A stretch of DNA of 13,060 bases from DATDRQ01 sp035291645 (GTDB lineage Bacteria > Chloroflexota > Anaerolineae > Anaerolineales > UBA4823): contig DATDRQ010000400.1 in assembly GCA_035291645.1 (NCBI GenBank), positions 1 to 13,060 of the forward strand, in the 5' to 3' direction. The translations under genes were made by a program, and so were the position numbers. This document shows, one piece after another, positions 1 through 6,346 of this stretch. Below the pieces are notes generated by a model. That model did not search any database. It was not told the DNA's origin and saw only the letters and a list, made by a program, of their open reading frames with translations. How positions within the stretch are numbered: position 1 is the stretch's first letter; each line of letters begins with the position of its first letter.

Positions 1-59
1 CGACGCTGGGTATCAAAGACACTCTGGCGAGGGGTGCAGGCTTGTATCAGGGACAGCAT
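1..59 (-). CDS. Partial CDS, N-terminus of a DUF499-like protein
   Basis: This is the first 19 complete codons of a gene that runs leftwards out of the window. The visible protein is MLSLIQACTPRQSVFDTQR. The start is well supported by a strong Shine-Dalgarno (AGGAGGT on the minus strand) five bases upstream of the ATG. The N-terminus, with an ACTPRQSVFD-type motif, resembles from memory the start of DUF499 P-loop ATPases. These are large proteins often found with DUF1156 DNA methylases in putative antiviral or restriction islands. With only 19 residues the family call is tentative, and no ATPase motif lies inside the window. The gene is divergent from the sugar operon and probably functionally unrelated to it. 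Confidence 0.5.
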   Translation of the reverse strand, partial: MLSLIQACTPRQSVFDTQR

Positions 60-64
60 GATTT

Positions 65-71
65 ACCTCCT
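65..71 (-). promoter_or_regulatory. Ribosome binding site of the divergent left-edge gene
   Basis: Read on the minus strand this is AGGAGGT, a near-perfect anti-16S complement placed five bases before the ATG at 59-57. It is the main reason for believing that a real gene starts here and reads out of the window. Confidence 0.7.
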
Positions 72-615
72 GGTCGCTGAGTTGGGCGAGAAACTAAGTT
101 GATAGAAATTCAACCCGGTCAAAGTAACAACTTGAATCTTCGGGTGATGCTCAGGGGCGACCTTACATTAGTTATACTCGAGTTATGGACGCTTCCACCC
201 AGGTTAATGGAATAGCACGTCAGCCAACACTGGGCGATGTCAAAATTCGAATTGGGAATCGAACGGCATATTCAAAGATATCATGGGATCGTTATTTTTG
301 CCATTCGGAAATTGAACATCTGTCTTCCTTAACGAATCTGAAAGGATTTCATTACAGACGTACTATATAGAATTTTTCTATCAATTCTCTCCGGACAAGG
401 TACATATGCGTTTTATCGCAGGCAAGCAAAAAGTCGGTTTCCCATTGTGGGTCGAAATGTAGACTTGACTCTGTGGATGCCATCAGCTATCTACTTTCAA
501 TTTCTCCGTAGATTCAACTCGCCCGTTGGATCACCTTTAGAGACTACGCCAACAAAATCAAGATGTTGCACGATCCAAAAGCGTCCATATCCTGCATAAA
601 ATAAGAAAAAAGTGG
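72..615. other. AT-rich intergenic region without a supported gene
   Basis: About 540 bases separate the divergent left-edge gene from the operon promoter. Base composition is clearly lower in GC than the coding part: 16 G or C in the 60 bases 601-660. The only open frame of note (185-370, plus strand, 61 codons) has no Shine-Dalgarno and no recognisable motif, so I do not call it. Short inverted repeats occur at 98-102/110-114 (GTTGA...TCAAC type) and 489-494/508-513 (ATCTAC...GTAGAT, 13-base loop); both are weak. No tRNA, repeat array or insertion-sequence end was recognised. Confidence 0.6.
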
Positions 616-644
616 TTGACTTCCAAGTAAAAATTCGTTAAAAT
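616..644 (+). promoter_or_regulatory. Sigma70-type promoter of the operon
   Basis: A -35 box TTGACT (616-621) and a -10 box TAAAAT (639-644) are separated by exactly 17 bases, within an AT-rich stretch. Transcription would start near 650-652. It lies 54 bases before the regulator gene start, with an inverted repeat directly downstream. It is the only strong promoter I see upstream of the operon, so it probably drives the regulator and, by read-through, the genes behind it. Confidence 0.75.
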
Positions 645-650
645 ATGAGA

Positions 651-665
651 AGTTGTAGAACAACT
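651..665. promoter_or_regulatory. Probable GntR/FadR-family operator overlapping the +1 site
   Basis: AGTTGT-AGA-ACAACT is a perfect 6-base inverted repeat with a 3-base centre, directly after the -10 box. Short palindromes of the TTGT-N-ACAA kind are typical of FadR-subfamily GntR regulators, and the first gene downstream is such a regulator. A protein bound here would block initiation at the promoter just upstream, which suggests autorepression and operon control relieved by a pathway metabolite. The palindrome is seen directly; binding by the neighbouring protein is inferred. Confidence 0.65.
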
Positions 666-697
666 CTACTGCTCCACCTATTCAACCATCAGAAGCC

Positions 698-1444
698 GTG
701 CTCCCGAATATCCAAACCAAGCGTGTTGACCGCCGCAGGCTCTACCAGCAGATCGCCGATGATATCGAGCGGCTGATCCTTGAGGGCACCTTTCCACCCG
801 AATCGCGCCTGCCTTCAGAGCTAGAGCTGGCCTTGCAGTACGGGGTCAGCCGCAATGTGGTACGGGAGGCACTCAAGAGTTTGAAGGAGCTCGGTCTGGT
901 CAGCATCCGCACCGGCAGCGGCACGTATGTGCGGCGCCCGACGATGAAACCAGTGTCGGAGGCACTTAACCGCTTCGTACGGCATAGCCTGCCAGATTTT
1001 TCCCTGGCACACTTTTATGAGATTCGACGGATGGTCGAGCCCGACAGCGCTTCTCTGGCGGCTCAACGTGCAGATGAAGAGGATATCGCCGCTATCCAGG
1101 CAACCTTGCGCATGATGGACATTAATAAGGATGATTTGGAAGCCTGGAGTTGCGCAGACCTGGAATTCCACCGGACCATTGCCGCAGCCACCCATAATCC
1201 GCTGATCCGCAGCCTGATAGATGCCCTGATTGACCCATTGCGGGTGGTCATCGCCGCCGGGCATGCCGAGCCTTTCGGCACACGGGCGGGATTGGAAGCC
1301 CATACGCGCATCGCCAACGCCATCCAGACCCGCGATCGGGCAACCGCTTACTCCGCTATGCTGGAGCACCTAAATGACTCCGAGCAGCGGATCACCAAAC
1401 TCGGCCTGGCTCAAGCCAGGAAGGAGGTCACACCTCAAAAATAG
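698..1444 (+). CDS. GntR-family transcriptional regulator, FadR subfamily (FCD domain)
   Basis: This 248-residue one-component regulator should bind operator DNA as a dimer and sense a sugar acid or related metabolite. Residues about 12-80 form the winged helix-turn-helix: LPSELELALQYGVSRNVVREAL is the recognition part and TGSGTYV the wing tip. The FCD ligand domain follows (about 105-235), with the expected metal-site residues D154 and H158 (in DLEFH), H202 and H224. Length is normal for the family. The start is GTG at 698; no clear Shine-Dalgarno precedes it, so initiation may be weak, as is common for regulators. It is the first gene behind the promoter and palindrome and lies 67 bases before the binding-protein gene. 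FadR-type regulators commonly control uronate, gluconate and galactonate operons, which fits the enzymes downstream. The ligand cannot be read from the sequence. Confidence 0.93.
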   Translation: MLPNIQTKRVDRRRLYQQIADDIERLILEGTFPPESRLPSELELALQYGVSRNVVREALKSLKELGLVSIRTGSGTYVRRPTMKPVSEALNRFVRHSLPDFSLAHFYEIRRMVEPDSASLAAQRADEEDIAAIQATLRMMDINKDDLEAWSCADLEFHRTIAAATHNPLIRSLIDALIDPLRVVIAAGHAEPFGTRAGLEAHTRIANAIQTRDRATAYSAMLEHLNDSEQRITKLGLAQARKEVTPQK

Positions 1445-1498
1445 ATTTGCAATTCCACCACGTACCCACCTCAAACCAAACCCTTTCCCACATTTTTT

Positions 1499-1505
1499 AA
1501 GGAGG
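1499..1505 (+). promoter_or_regulatory. Strong ribosome binding site of the binding-protein gene
   Basis: AAGGAGG lies six bases before the ATG at 1512. It is the strongest Shine-Dalgarno in the operon, in keeping with the high level usually needed for an extracytoplasmic binding protein. No second promoter or operator was seen in the 67-base gap. Confidence 0.75.
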
Positions 1506-1511
1506 AGCTAA

Positions 1512-2579
1512 ATGATTAGAAAGATTTTCGCCATCCTGGCTGCGCTTACGCTGTTGAGCCTGGTGCTGGCCGCCTGCGCACCTGCCGCCCAGCCAGCTGC
1601 CACCGAACCGCCGGCAGAGGAGCCGGCAGAGACTGCTGCGCCGGGCGGCGAGCAGAAGAGCGTCTGCCTGGTCCAGATCGACCTGAGCCACCCTTTCCAT
1701 CTGGGTGAAGTTGAAGGCGCCAAGGAAGCCGCTAAACGCTACAACTTCGACCTGCGAGTGACCAGCGGTGAAGGCGATGTCAACAAGCAGATTCAGGCCT
1801 TCGAGAACTGCGTCAACGAGGGCGTGGATGCCATCGCGGTCAATTTCATTGACTTCAAGGCTTTTGGACCAGCCATGGAAAAGGCCAAGGCAGCCGGTAT
1901 CCCGGTGGTCTGCCTACACAGTACCCCGGACGGTTGCGTCACCACGCTAGGCTTCGACGAGCTGTATACCGGGCACGAGGTCGGCAAGTACGGTGTCGAG
2001 TTGCTCAAGCAGGCGCCCTGCTGGCCGGACTGTGAAGCAGCCAATATCCAAGGCTTGCTCGGCCAGGGACTCAATGAAGCCCGCAGCGGTGGCTGGAAGG
2101 AGGAGATGGAGGCCGCCGGGGTTACCGTGGTTGCGAGCGAACCCACCGACTGGCAGCCGGAGAAAGCCGTAGCCGCCATGGAGAACTGGCTGGTTGCTTA
2201 CCCGGACCTGAACCTGGTTTACGGTAACAGCGATGGCCTGACCGTACCTGCAGCGGAGGCCGCCCAGGCTGCCGGCAATACAGACATCCTGTTTACCTCG
2301 GTCGACGGCAGCGATTTTGCACTGGAAGCTATCCAAAACGCTGTGCTCAAATCCACCTTCATGTATGCTCCGGAATACTCCGGCTTCTGGAAAGCCTGGG
2401 TACCATTCCGGGCTGCATCAGGTGAAGGCCTGGATAAGGAGATCCTGATCAAGGGCGCGCTAGTCAATACGGATAACGTAGACTGCGCCCTGAACCTGGC
2501 CAAGGATCAGAAGGAGAAAATGAGCGAGTTCGAGTTCGAGAAGACACTGCCCGAACTGCTCGACATCTATTGTAAGTAA
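1512..2579 (+). CDS. Sugar ABC transporter substrate-binding lipoprotein (RbsB-like)
   Basis: This 355-residue protein captures the substrate outside the membrane and delivers it to the two permeases encoded downstream. Residues 1-21 are a lipoprotein signal peptide with charged MIRK, a hydrophobic core and the lipobox LAAC; Cys22 would carry the lipid anchor. A flexible linker rich in Ala, Pro and Glu (about 23-48) follows, a style common in Chloroflexota. The periplasmic-binding fold of the ribose/galactose type (Peripla_BP_4) starts near residue 51 and includes SHPF (59-62), the hinge-side segment GNSDGLTVPAAEAAQAAG (238-255) and SVDGSD (263-268). The mature part has eight further cysteines (52, 100, 134, 142, 170, 174, 325, 354), unusual for this fold. 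The gene is followed by two hairpins before the ATPase gene, which may keep its mRNA level above that of the membrane parts. The ligand is unknown but is probably a sugar or sugar derivative. Confidence 0.92.
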   Translation: MIRKIFAILAALTLLSLVLAACAPAAQPAATEPPAEEPAETAAPGGEQKSVCLVQIDLSHPFHLGEVEGAKEAAKRYNFDLRVTSGEGDVNKQIQAFENCVNEGVDAIAVNFIDFKAFGPAMEKAKAAGIPVVCLHSTPDGCVTTLGFDELYTGHEVGKYGVELLKQAPCWPDCEAANIQGLLGQGLNEARSGGWKEEMEAAGVTVVASEPTDWQPEKAVAAMENWLVAYPDLNLVYGNSDGLTVPAAEAAQAAGNTDILFTSVDGSDFALEAIQNAVLKSTFMYAPEYSGFWKAWVPFRAASGEGLDKEILIKGALVNTDNVDCALNLAKDQKEKMSEFEFEKTLPELLDIYCK

Positions 2580-2586
2580 GCATTCT

Positions 2587-2600
2587 TACCGGTTACCGGT
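2587..2600 (+). repeat. Tandem heptamer TACCGGT x2
   Basis: Two exact direct copies of TACCGGT abut each other eight bases after the binding-protein stop codon. Each contains the palindrome ACCGGT. It could be a small protein-binding site or chance; nothing else supports a role. Confidence 0.4.
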
Positions 2601-2621
2601 CCTGCATCCAGAACCTGCAGG
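2601..2621 (+). other. Intercistronic hairpin 1 after the binding-protein gene
   Basis: CCTGCA (2601-2606) pairs perfectly with TGCAGG (2616-2621) around a nine-base loop. It lies between the binding-protein stop codon and a much stronger hairpin, and no U-run follows. It is probably part of a 3'-end stabilising or processing structure on the polycistronic mRNA. Confidence 0.45.
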
Positions 2622-2634
2622 GAATGCGCTAAGC

Positions 2635-2674
2635 GGCGTTTTGCAGAGGGCAGACTTTCCTTCTGCAAAACGCC
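2635..2674 (+). other. Strong intercistronic hairpin 2 (mRNA stabiliser or attenuator candidate)
   Basis: GGCGTTTTGCAGA (2635-2647) is perfectly complementary to TCTGCAAAACGCC (2662-2674). Three more pairs (2648-2650 with 2659-2661, one of them G-U) bring the stem to 16 and leave an eight-base loop. No run of T follows, so it is not a standard intrinsic terminator. Its place between the binding-protein gene and the ATPase gene matches the known arrangement in which a stem-loop protects the upstream message and lowers expression of the membrane components. Confidence 0.65.
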
Positions 2675-2712
2675 CTCCCAAAAGCAAAAATGCGTCGAAT
2701 GCGGACAAATTT

Positions 2713-4305
2713 GTGAACGAAACCTCAAACACTCGGCCGATCCTGGAAATGCGCGGCATCAGCAAGCGCTTCCCAGGCGTGCTGGCGCTGGATGAGGTCG
2801 ATTTCTCCGTCCAGCGTGGTACGATTCACTCTCTGATCGGCCAGAACGGCGCCGGCAAGTCCACCTTGATGAAGATCCTGGCCGGCGATTACCAGCCGAC
2901 CAAGGGGGAAGTGCTGATCGATGAGCAGCCGGTTGTCTTCCACCACCCCGGAGAGGCGCGTGCCCGCGGCATCTCCATCGTTTACCAGGAGCTGAGCCTG
3001 CTACCGAACCTGACGGTGGCGGAAAACATCTTCCTGGGACGGGAGATTCGCCGTTATTTCATTATCGACGATGCTCGCATCCGCAAGGAGGCGCGCTCCG
3101 TGCTCGACCAGCTGGGGGTGGAGTTCATCGATATTGATCAGAAAGTGGGAAGCCTCCCCCTGGCCCAACAGCAGCTAGTCGAGATCGCCAAAGCCATCTC
3201 CTTCAAGCCGCAGATCCTGATCCTGGATGAACCTACTGCCGCCCTGACCCCCCAGAACGCCGAGCGGCTGTTCGAGATCCTCAACCGGCTCAAGGGGCAG
3301 GGTATCGCCATCATCCACATTACCCACCGCTTGAAGGAGATCATCGAGCATTGCGACTGGGGTACGATCTTGCGCAACGGGCGGGTCGTGGAAACCCTGC
3401 CGATCACCTCCGCCACTACCGAGGATGGGCTGATCGAGCTGATGATCGGTCAGGAGGTCAAGAGCTTTTACCGCCAGTTCGAGACTCCCTCCGCCGCAGA
3501 TCACCGTGCGTTGCTGGAAGTGGAGAACCTGACCATCGCGGAGATGGTCAAGGGAGTGAATTTTTACCTGCGAGCGGGCGAGATCCTGGGGATCACCGGG
3601 CTGCTGGGGGCTGGCCAGAACGAGATGGTGCGCGCGATGTTCGGCATTCAGGAAAGGGTGACCGGCGGGACAATCAAACGGAGCCAGAAAGTCGTTCTTA
3701 TCAATTCCCCCAAAGACGCTATTGACCTGGGTATCTGCCTGCTGACCGAGAACCGGAAGGAAGAGGGCCTTTTCCTCGACATGAGTGTCAAGGAAAACAT
3801 CACTATGGCCTCTCTGAGCAAGTTCCTGCGCTCGAAGAGTCTACCGCTGATCGCCAACCGGCGCGAGAAGCGCTCGGCACAGGAATTTATTGAAAAGGTC
3901 GACGTAGTACTGCGCTCGCCGGAGGCCAAGATCCGCACCCTCAGCGGCGGCAACCAGCAAAAGGGCATCCTGGCACGCTGGCTGCTGCGCGACCTGGAAG
4001 TGCTGATGTTCATCGAACCGACGCGTGGCATTGACGTGGGTGCTAAGGCAGAGATATATCGCTATCTTGATTCACTCGCTAAAGAAGGGCGTGGCATCAT
4101 CGTCGTCTCCCCCGATCTAACCGAAATCCTGGGGGTCGCCGACCGCATCCTGGTGATGCACGAAGGTCGGATCGTACGCGAGTTCGGACACGTGGAGGCC
4201 ACCGAGGAGCTGCTGCTGGCGAACATCCAGGGTGGGGCAGGGAATATAGAGCGAGAAGGTGAGAAGAGCAATGGCCGTTTCGCAACCGAATCGACAAGCG
4301 CTTAG
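2713..4305 (+). CDS. Sugar ABC transporter ATP-binding protein, two fused NBDs (RbsA-like)
   Basis: This 530-residue cytoplasmic ATPase powers import through the two permeases encoded next. NBD1: Walker A GQNGAGKST (43-51, K49), relaxed signature LPLAQQQ (148-154), Walker B ILILDEP (168-174) and H-loop H205. NBD2: degenerate Walker A GLLGAGQN without the lysine (296-303), canonical signature LSGGNQQ (410-416) and Walker B VLMFIEP (430-436), where the usual Asp is Ile434 while the catalytic Glu435 is kept. Loss of the NBD2 lysine is normal in this family; the Asp change is not. I chose GTG at 2713 because the upstream in-frame TTG (2641) lies inside a strong hairpin and would add 24 residues unlike the family. 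The 3' end overlaps the first permease gene by 35 bases. Confidence 0.92.
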   Translation: MNETSNTRPILEMRGISKRFPGVLALDEVDFSVQRGTIHSLIGQNGAGKSTLMKILAGDYQPTKGEVLIDEQPVVFHHPGEARARGISIVYQELSLLPNLTVAENIFLGREIRRYFIIDDARIRKEARSVLDQLGVEFIDIDQKVGSLPLAQQQLVEIAKAISFKPQILILDEPTAALTPQNAERLFEILNRLKGQGIAIIHITHRLKEIIEHCDWGTILRNGRVVETLPITSATTEDGLIELMIGQEVKSFYRQFETPSAADHRALLEVENLTIAEMVKGVNFYLRAGEILGITGLLGAGQNEMVRAMFGIQERVTGGTIKRSQKVVLINSPKDAIDLGICLLTENRKEEGLFLDMSVKENITMASLSKFLRSKSLPLIANRREKRSAQEFIEKVDVVLRSPEAKIRTLSGGNQQKGILARWLLRDLEVLMFIEPTRGIDVGAKAEIYRYLDSLAKEGRGIIVVSPDLTEILGVADRILVMHEGRIVREFGHVEATEELLLANIQGGAGNIEREGEKSNGRFATESTSA

Positions 4306-5269
4306 CCCAATCTCCTGGACTGAATCACTCGGCTCCTGGTTGGAGCGGGGGGGCACTGTCCTGGTCCTATTATTGTTGTTGATCATATTCTCGCTCAGCG
4401 CCGAGAACTTCCTGAAAGTGCAGAATTTGCAGAACATCCTGCGCCAGATCGCTATCACAGCCATCATCGGAGTTGGCATGACGCTGGTCATCCTGATCGG
4501 CGGGATTGACCTATCAGTTGGTTCGGTGGTGCTGTTCAGCGCGGCTGTGATGAACTCGCTGATCTTCAACCAGGTTCTGCCCGCGATCCCTGCGATCCTG
4601 GTCGGGTTACTCGCGGCTGCACTGGTCGGTTTGATAAACGGTTGGTTCGTAGAACGGGTTGGGATTAGCCCGGTAATCGTAACCCTGGGGACAATGATAG
4701 CCGTGCGCGGCCTGGGACAAATGATCCTGTGGATCAACAATTCTTGGCTGTGGGTACGAGACCCCATTTTCTACTACATCAAGACCACCAGCTGGCTCGC
4801 TATCCCTATCCCGGCGGTAATTATGATCGTTTTATACGTCATTGCTTCAATCGCCATGAAGCAGACGGTCTTCGGACGGCATATTTACGGGATCGGAGGT
4901 AATGAGCGCGCCGCCCGATTGTGTGGGATCGCAACCCAGCGGGAAAAGATCTGGGTCTACGTCATCTGCGCGTTGTGTGCTGGAATCGGCGGCATCCTGA
5001 TGGGCGCCCGGTTGGGCGCCATTAGCCCGGGAGTCGGTCAAGGTATGGAGTTCGAAGCCATCACCGCCGTGATCCTGGGCGGCACCCGTCTCTCCGGCGG
5101 CGTAGGCCGTGTGGAGCGCACCCTCCTTGGGGCGATCATCGTAGGTATGATCCTGAACTATATGACTATCATGGGCATCTCGGCACACTACCAGCGAGCA
5201 GTCACGGGATTCATTATTTTGGGTGCAGCGCTGCTCGACCAGCTCAGCCGGACCCGCTCGAACAAGTAA
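4271..5269 (+). CDS. Sugar ABC transporter permease 1 (RbsC-like)
   Basis: This 332-residue inner-membrane subunit forms half of the translocation pore. It has about eight to ten hydrophobic segments, starting at residues 28-43. Family motifs are present: IGVGMTLVILIGGIDLSVGS (66-85), the coupling-loop segment YGIGGNERAARLCGI (206-220) that contacts the ATPase, and GGTRLSGG (270-277). The start is ATG at 4271, preceded by AGAAGG about a dozen bases upstream and a purine-rich GAGAAGAG; a GTG at 4259 in the same frame would add four residues. It begins inside the ATPase gene, which implies translational coupling, and ends 10 bases before the second permease. Length and topology are normal. Confidence 0.93.
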   Translation: MAVSQPNRQALSPISWTESLGSWLERGGTVLVLLLLLIIFSLSAENFLKVQNLQNILRQIAITAIIGVGMTLVILIGGIDLSVGSVVLFSAAVMNSLIFNQVLPAIPAILVGLLAAALVGLINGWFVERVGISPVIVTLGTMIAVRGLGQMILWINNSWLWVRDPIFYYIKTTSWLAIPIPAVIMIVLYVIASIAMKQTVFGRHIYGIGGNERAARLCGIATQREKIWVYVICALCAGIGGILMGARLGAISPGVGQGMEFEAITAVILGGTRLSGGVGRVERTLLGAIIVGMILNYMTIMGISAHYQRAVTGFIILGAALLDQLSRTRSNK

Positions 5270-5279
5270 GGCGGTATCA

Positions 5280-6284
5280 ATGCAGAGGCAGTATAATTTC
5301 CGGCAGGCCAGCGGGTATTTCTTCCAGCGGTACAGTCTGGCTGTTATGACCGCCGTCATGGTGCTCATCTTCGCCCTGGTCAACGATAACTTCCTGACCC
5401 TCTCCAATTTTCAGAACGTCCTCGAACAGAACGCCGCCCTGGCGATCGTGGCGGTCGGGGTCACCTTCGGCTTGATCGCCCGGGTGCTGGACCTGTCGAC
5501 GGGCTCGGCGATCGCCCTTTCGGGCGTGGTGTTGGGGCTTGTCTTCCAGGCAACCCAAAACATCGCCCTCGCCTTAGGAGCCGGGATCGCCGCTGCAATG
5601 CTGATCGGGCTATTCAACGGCACGATCATCGCCAAGACCGATATCAACCCGGTGATCGTCACCCTGGCGGCTTATATCTGGGCGCGCGGCCTGGCGCTGG
5701 CCTTGACGGAGAAGGCCTCGATTGTGATCCAGAGCCCGATGGTTGGCTTCATGAACACGCGCTTCTCTGGACTGGTCTCCCCGCCGATGGTGCTTATCGT
5801 GCTGGCCTACCTGCTTGGGTTCGTTCTACTGAACAAGACCCGCCTGGGGCGCTATACTTTCGCCATCGGAGGCGATGAGCTAGCCACCAAGGAGGCCGGC
5901 GTACGCACTGACCTTTACAAGATCGGCATTTTCCTGACCAGCGGGTTTATGGTGGGGATCGCCTCGATCGTCACGATGGCGCGCATGGGCGCCGCCGAGC
6001 CAAATGCCGTGTTCGGGCTGGAGCTGGATGCCATCGTGGCGGTGATCATCGGCGGTAACAAGATGTCCGGCGGCGAAGGCGGTCTGCGCATGACCATCTT
6101 CGGGGTGATCTTCTTAGCCCTGCTCAACAATGGGCTGAGCACGATGGGCCTTCGCGACGCCTACTTCTACTTCTATAAAGGGATGGTGATCCTGCTGGTC
6201 TTGTTCGTGGAGGTGACCAGCCGGCGGATGCTGACGGAACCGGCTCCGTCTGGCGCCAGTACCGCCGGCGCGGCCGCTGATTAA
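5280..6284 (+). CDS. Sugar ABC transporter permease 2 (RbsC-like)
   Basis: This 334-residue inner-membrane protein presumably pairs with permease 1 as a heterodimer. It keeps the family plan but is clearly divergent from permease 1: the segment that normally reads GGIDLSVGS is RVLDLSTGS (68-76). The coupling loop FAIGGDELATKEAGV (194-208) and GGNKMSGGEGG (258-268) are recognisable. The start is ATG at 5280, supported by AAGGCGG (5268-5274) five bases upstream; the open frame extends to 5223 but that would overlap permease 1 without a ribosome site. The C-terminal tail (about 319-334) is rich in Ala, Ser and Pro. Two unlike permeases with one double ATPase and one binding protein form a complete carbohydrate-uptake CUT2-type importer. 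Confidence 0.92.
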   Translation: MQRQYNFRQASGYFFQRYSLAVMTAVMVLIFALVNDNFLTLSNFQNVLEQNAALAIVAVGVTFGLIARVLDLSTGSAIALSGVVLGLVFQATQNIALALGAGIAAAMLIGLFNGTIIAKTDINPVIVTLAAYIWARGLALALTEKASIVIQSPMVGFMNTRFSGLVSPPMVLIVLAYLLGFVLLNKTRLGRYTFAIGGDELATKEAGVRTDLYKIGIFLTSGFMVGIASIVTMARMGAAEPNAVFGLELDAIVAVIIGGNKMSGGEGGLRMTIFGVIFLALLNNGLSTMGLRDAYFYFYKGMVILLVLFVEVTSRRMLTEPAPSGASTAGAAAD

Positions 6285-6312
6285 TAACTGGCCGAAGATA
6301 GGGTTATTATGA

Positions 6313-6332
6313 TTGCGCCGCCGCGGGCGCAA
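6313..6332 (+). other. GC-rich hairpin just before the DUF4432 gene ribosome site
   Basis: TTGCGCC (6313-6319) pairs with GGCGCAA (6326-6332) around a six-base loop. The stem ends three bases before the Shine-Dalgarno GGAGAGG (6335-6341). It separates the transporter block from the enzyme block and could tune translation or mRNA decay there. No T-run follows, so it is not a terminator. Confidence 0.45.
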
Positions 6333-6346
6333 CCGGAGAGGTTTCA

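Noticed and set aside
185..370. 61-codon plus-strand open frame in the AT-rich leader
   Set aside because: It has no Shine-Dalgarno, no recognisable domain or motif, and lies in a region that looks non-coding in composition.
566..593. Second promoter (TTGCAC, 16 bases, TATCCT)
   Set aside because: Both boxes are weak and it sits just upstream of a far better promoter with ideal spacing.
821..1369. 182-codon minus-strand open frame
   Set aside because: It is antisense to the clear GntR/FCD gene, has no family-like motifs, and is explained by GC-rich codon bias.
2635..2674. Large hairpin as a Rho-independent terminator
   Set aside because: The stem is followed by CTCCCAAAAGC, not a T-run, on the plus strand, and the transporter genes downstream need the same transcript.
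2641..2712. TTG at 2641 as start of the ABC ATPase
   Set aside because: It would begin within the stem of a strong hairpin without a ribosome site and add 24 Lys/Ala/Pro-rich residues absent from the family; GTG at 2713 fits better.
4117..4767. 216-codon minus-strand open frame
   Set aside because: It lies opposite the ATPase/permease junction; its Thr/Ile/Arg-rich sequence is the mirror of membrane-protein codons and shows no domain.
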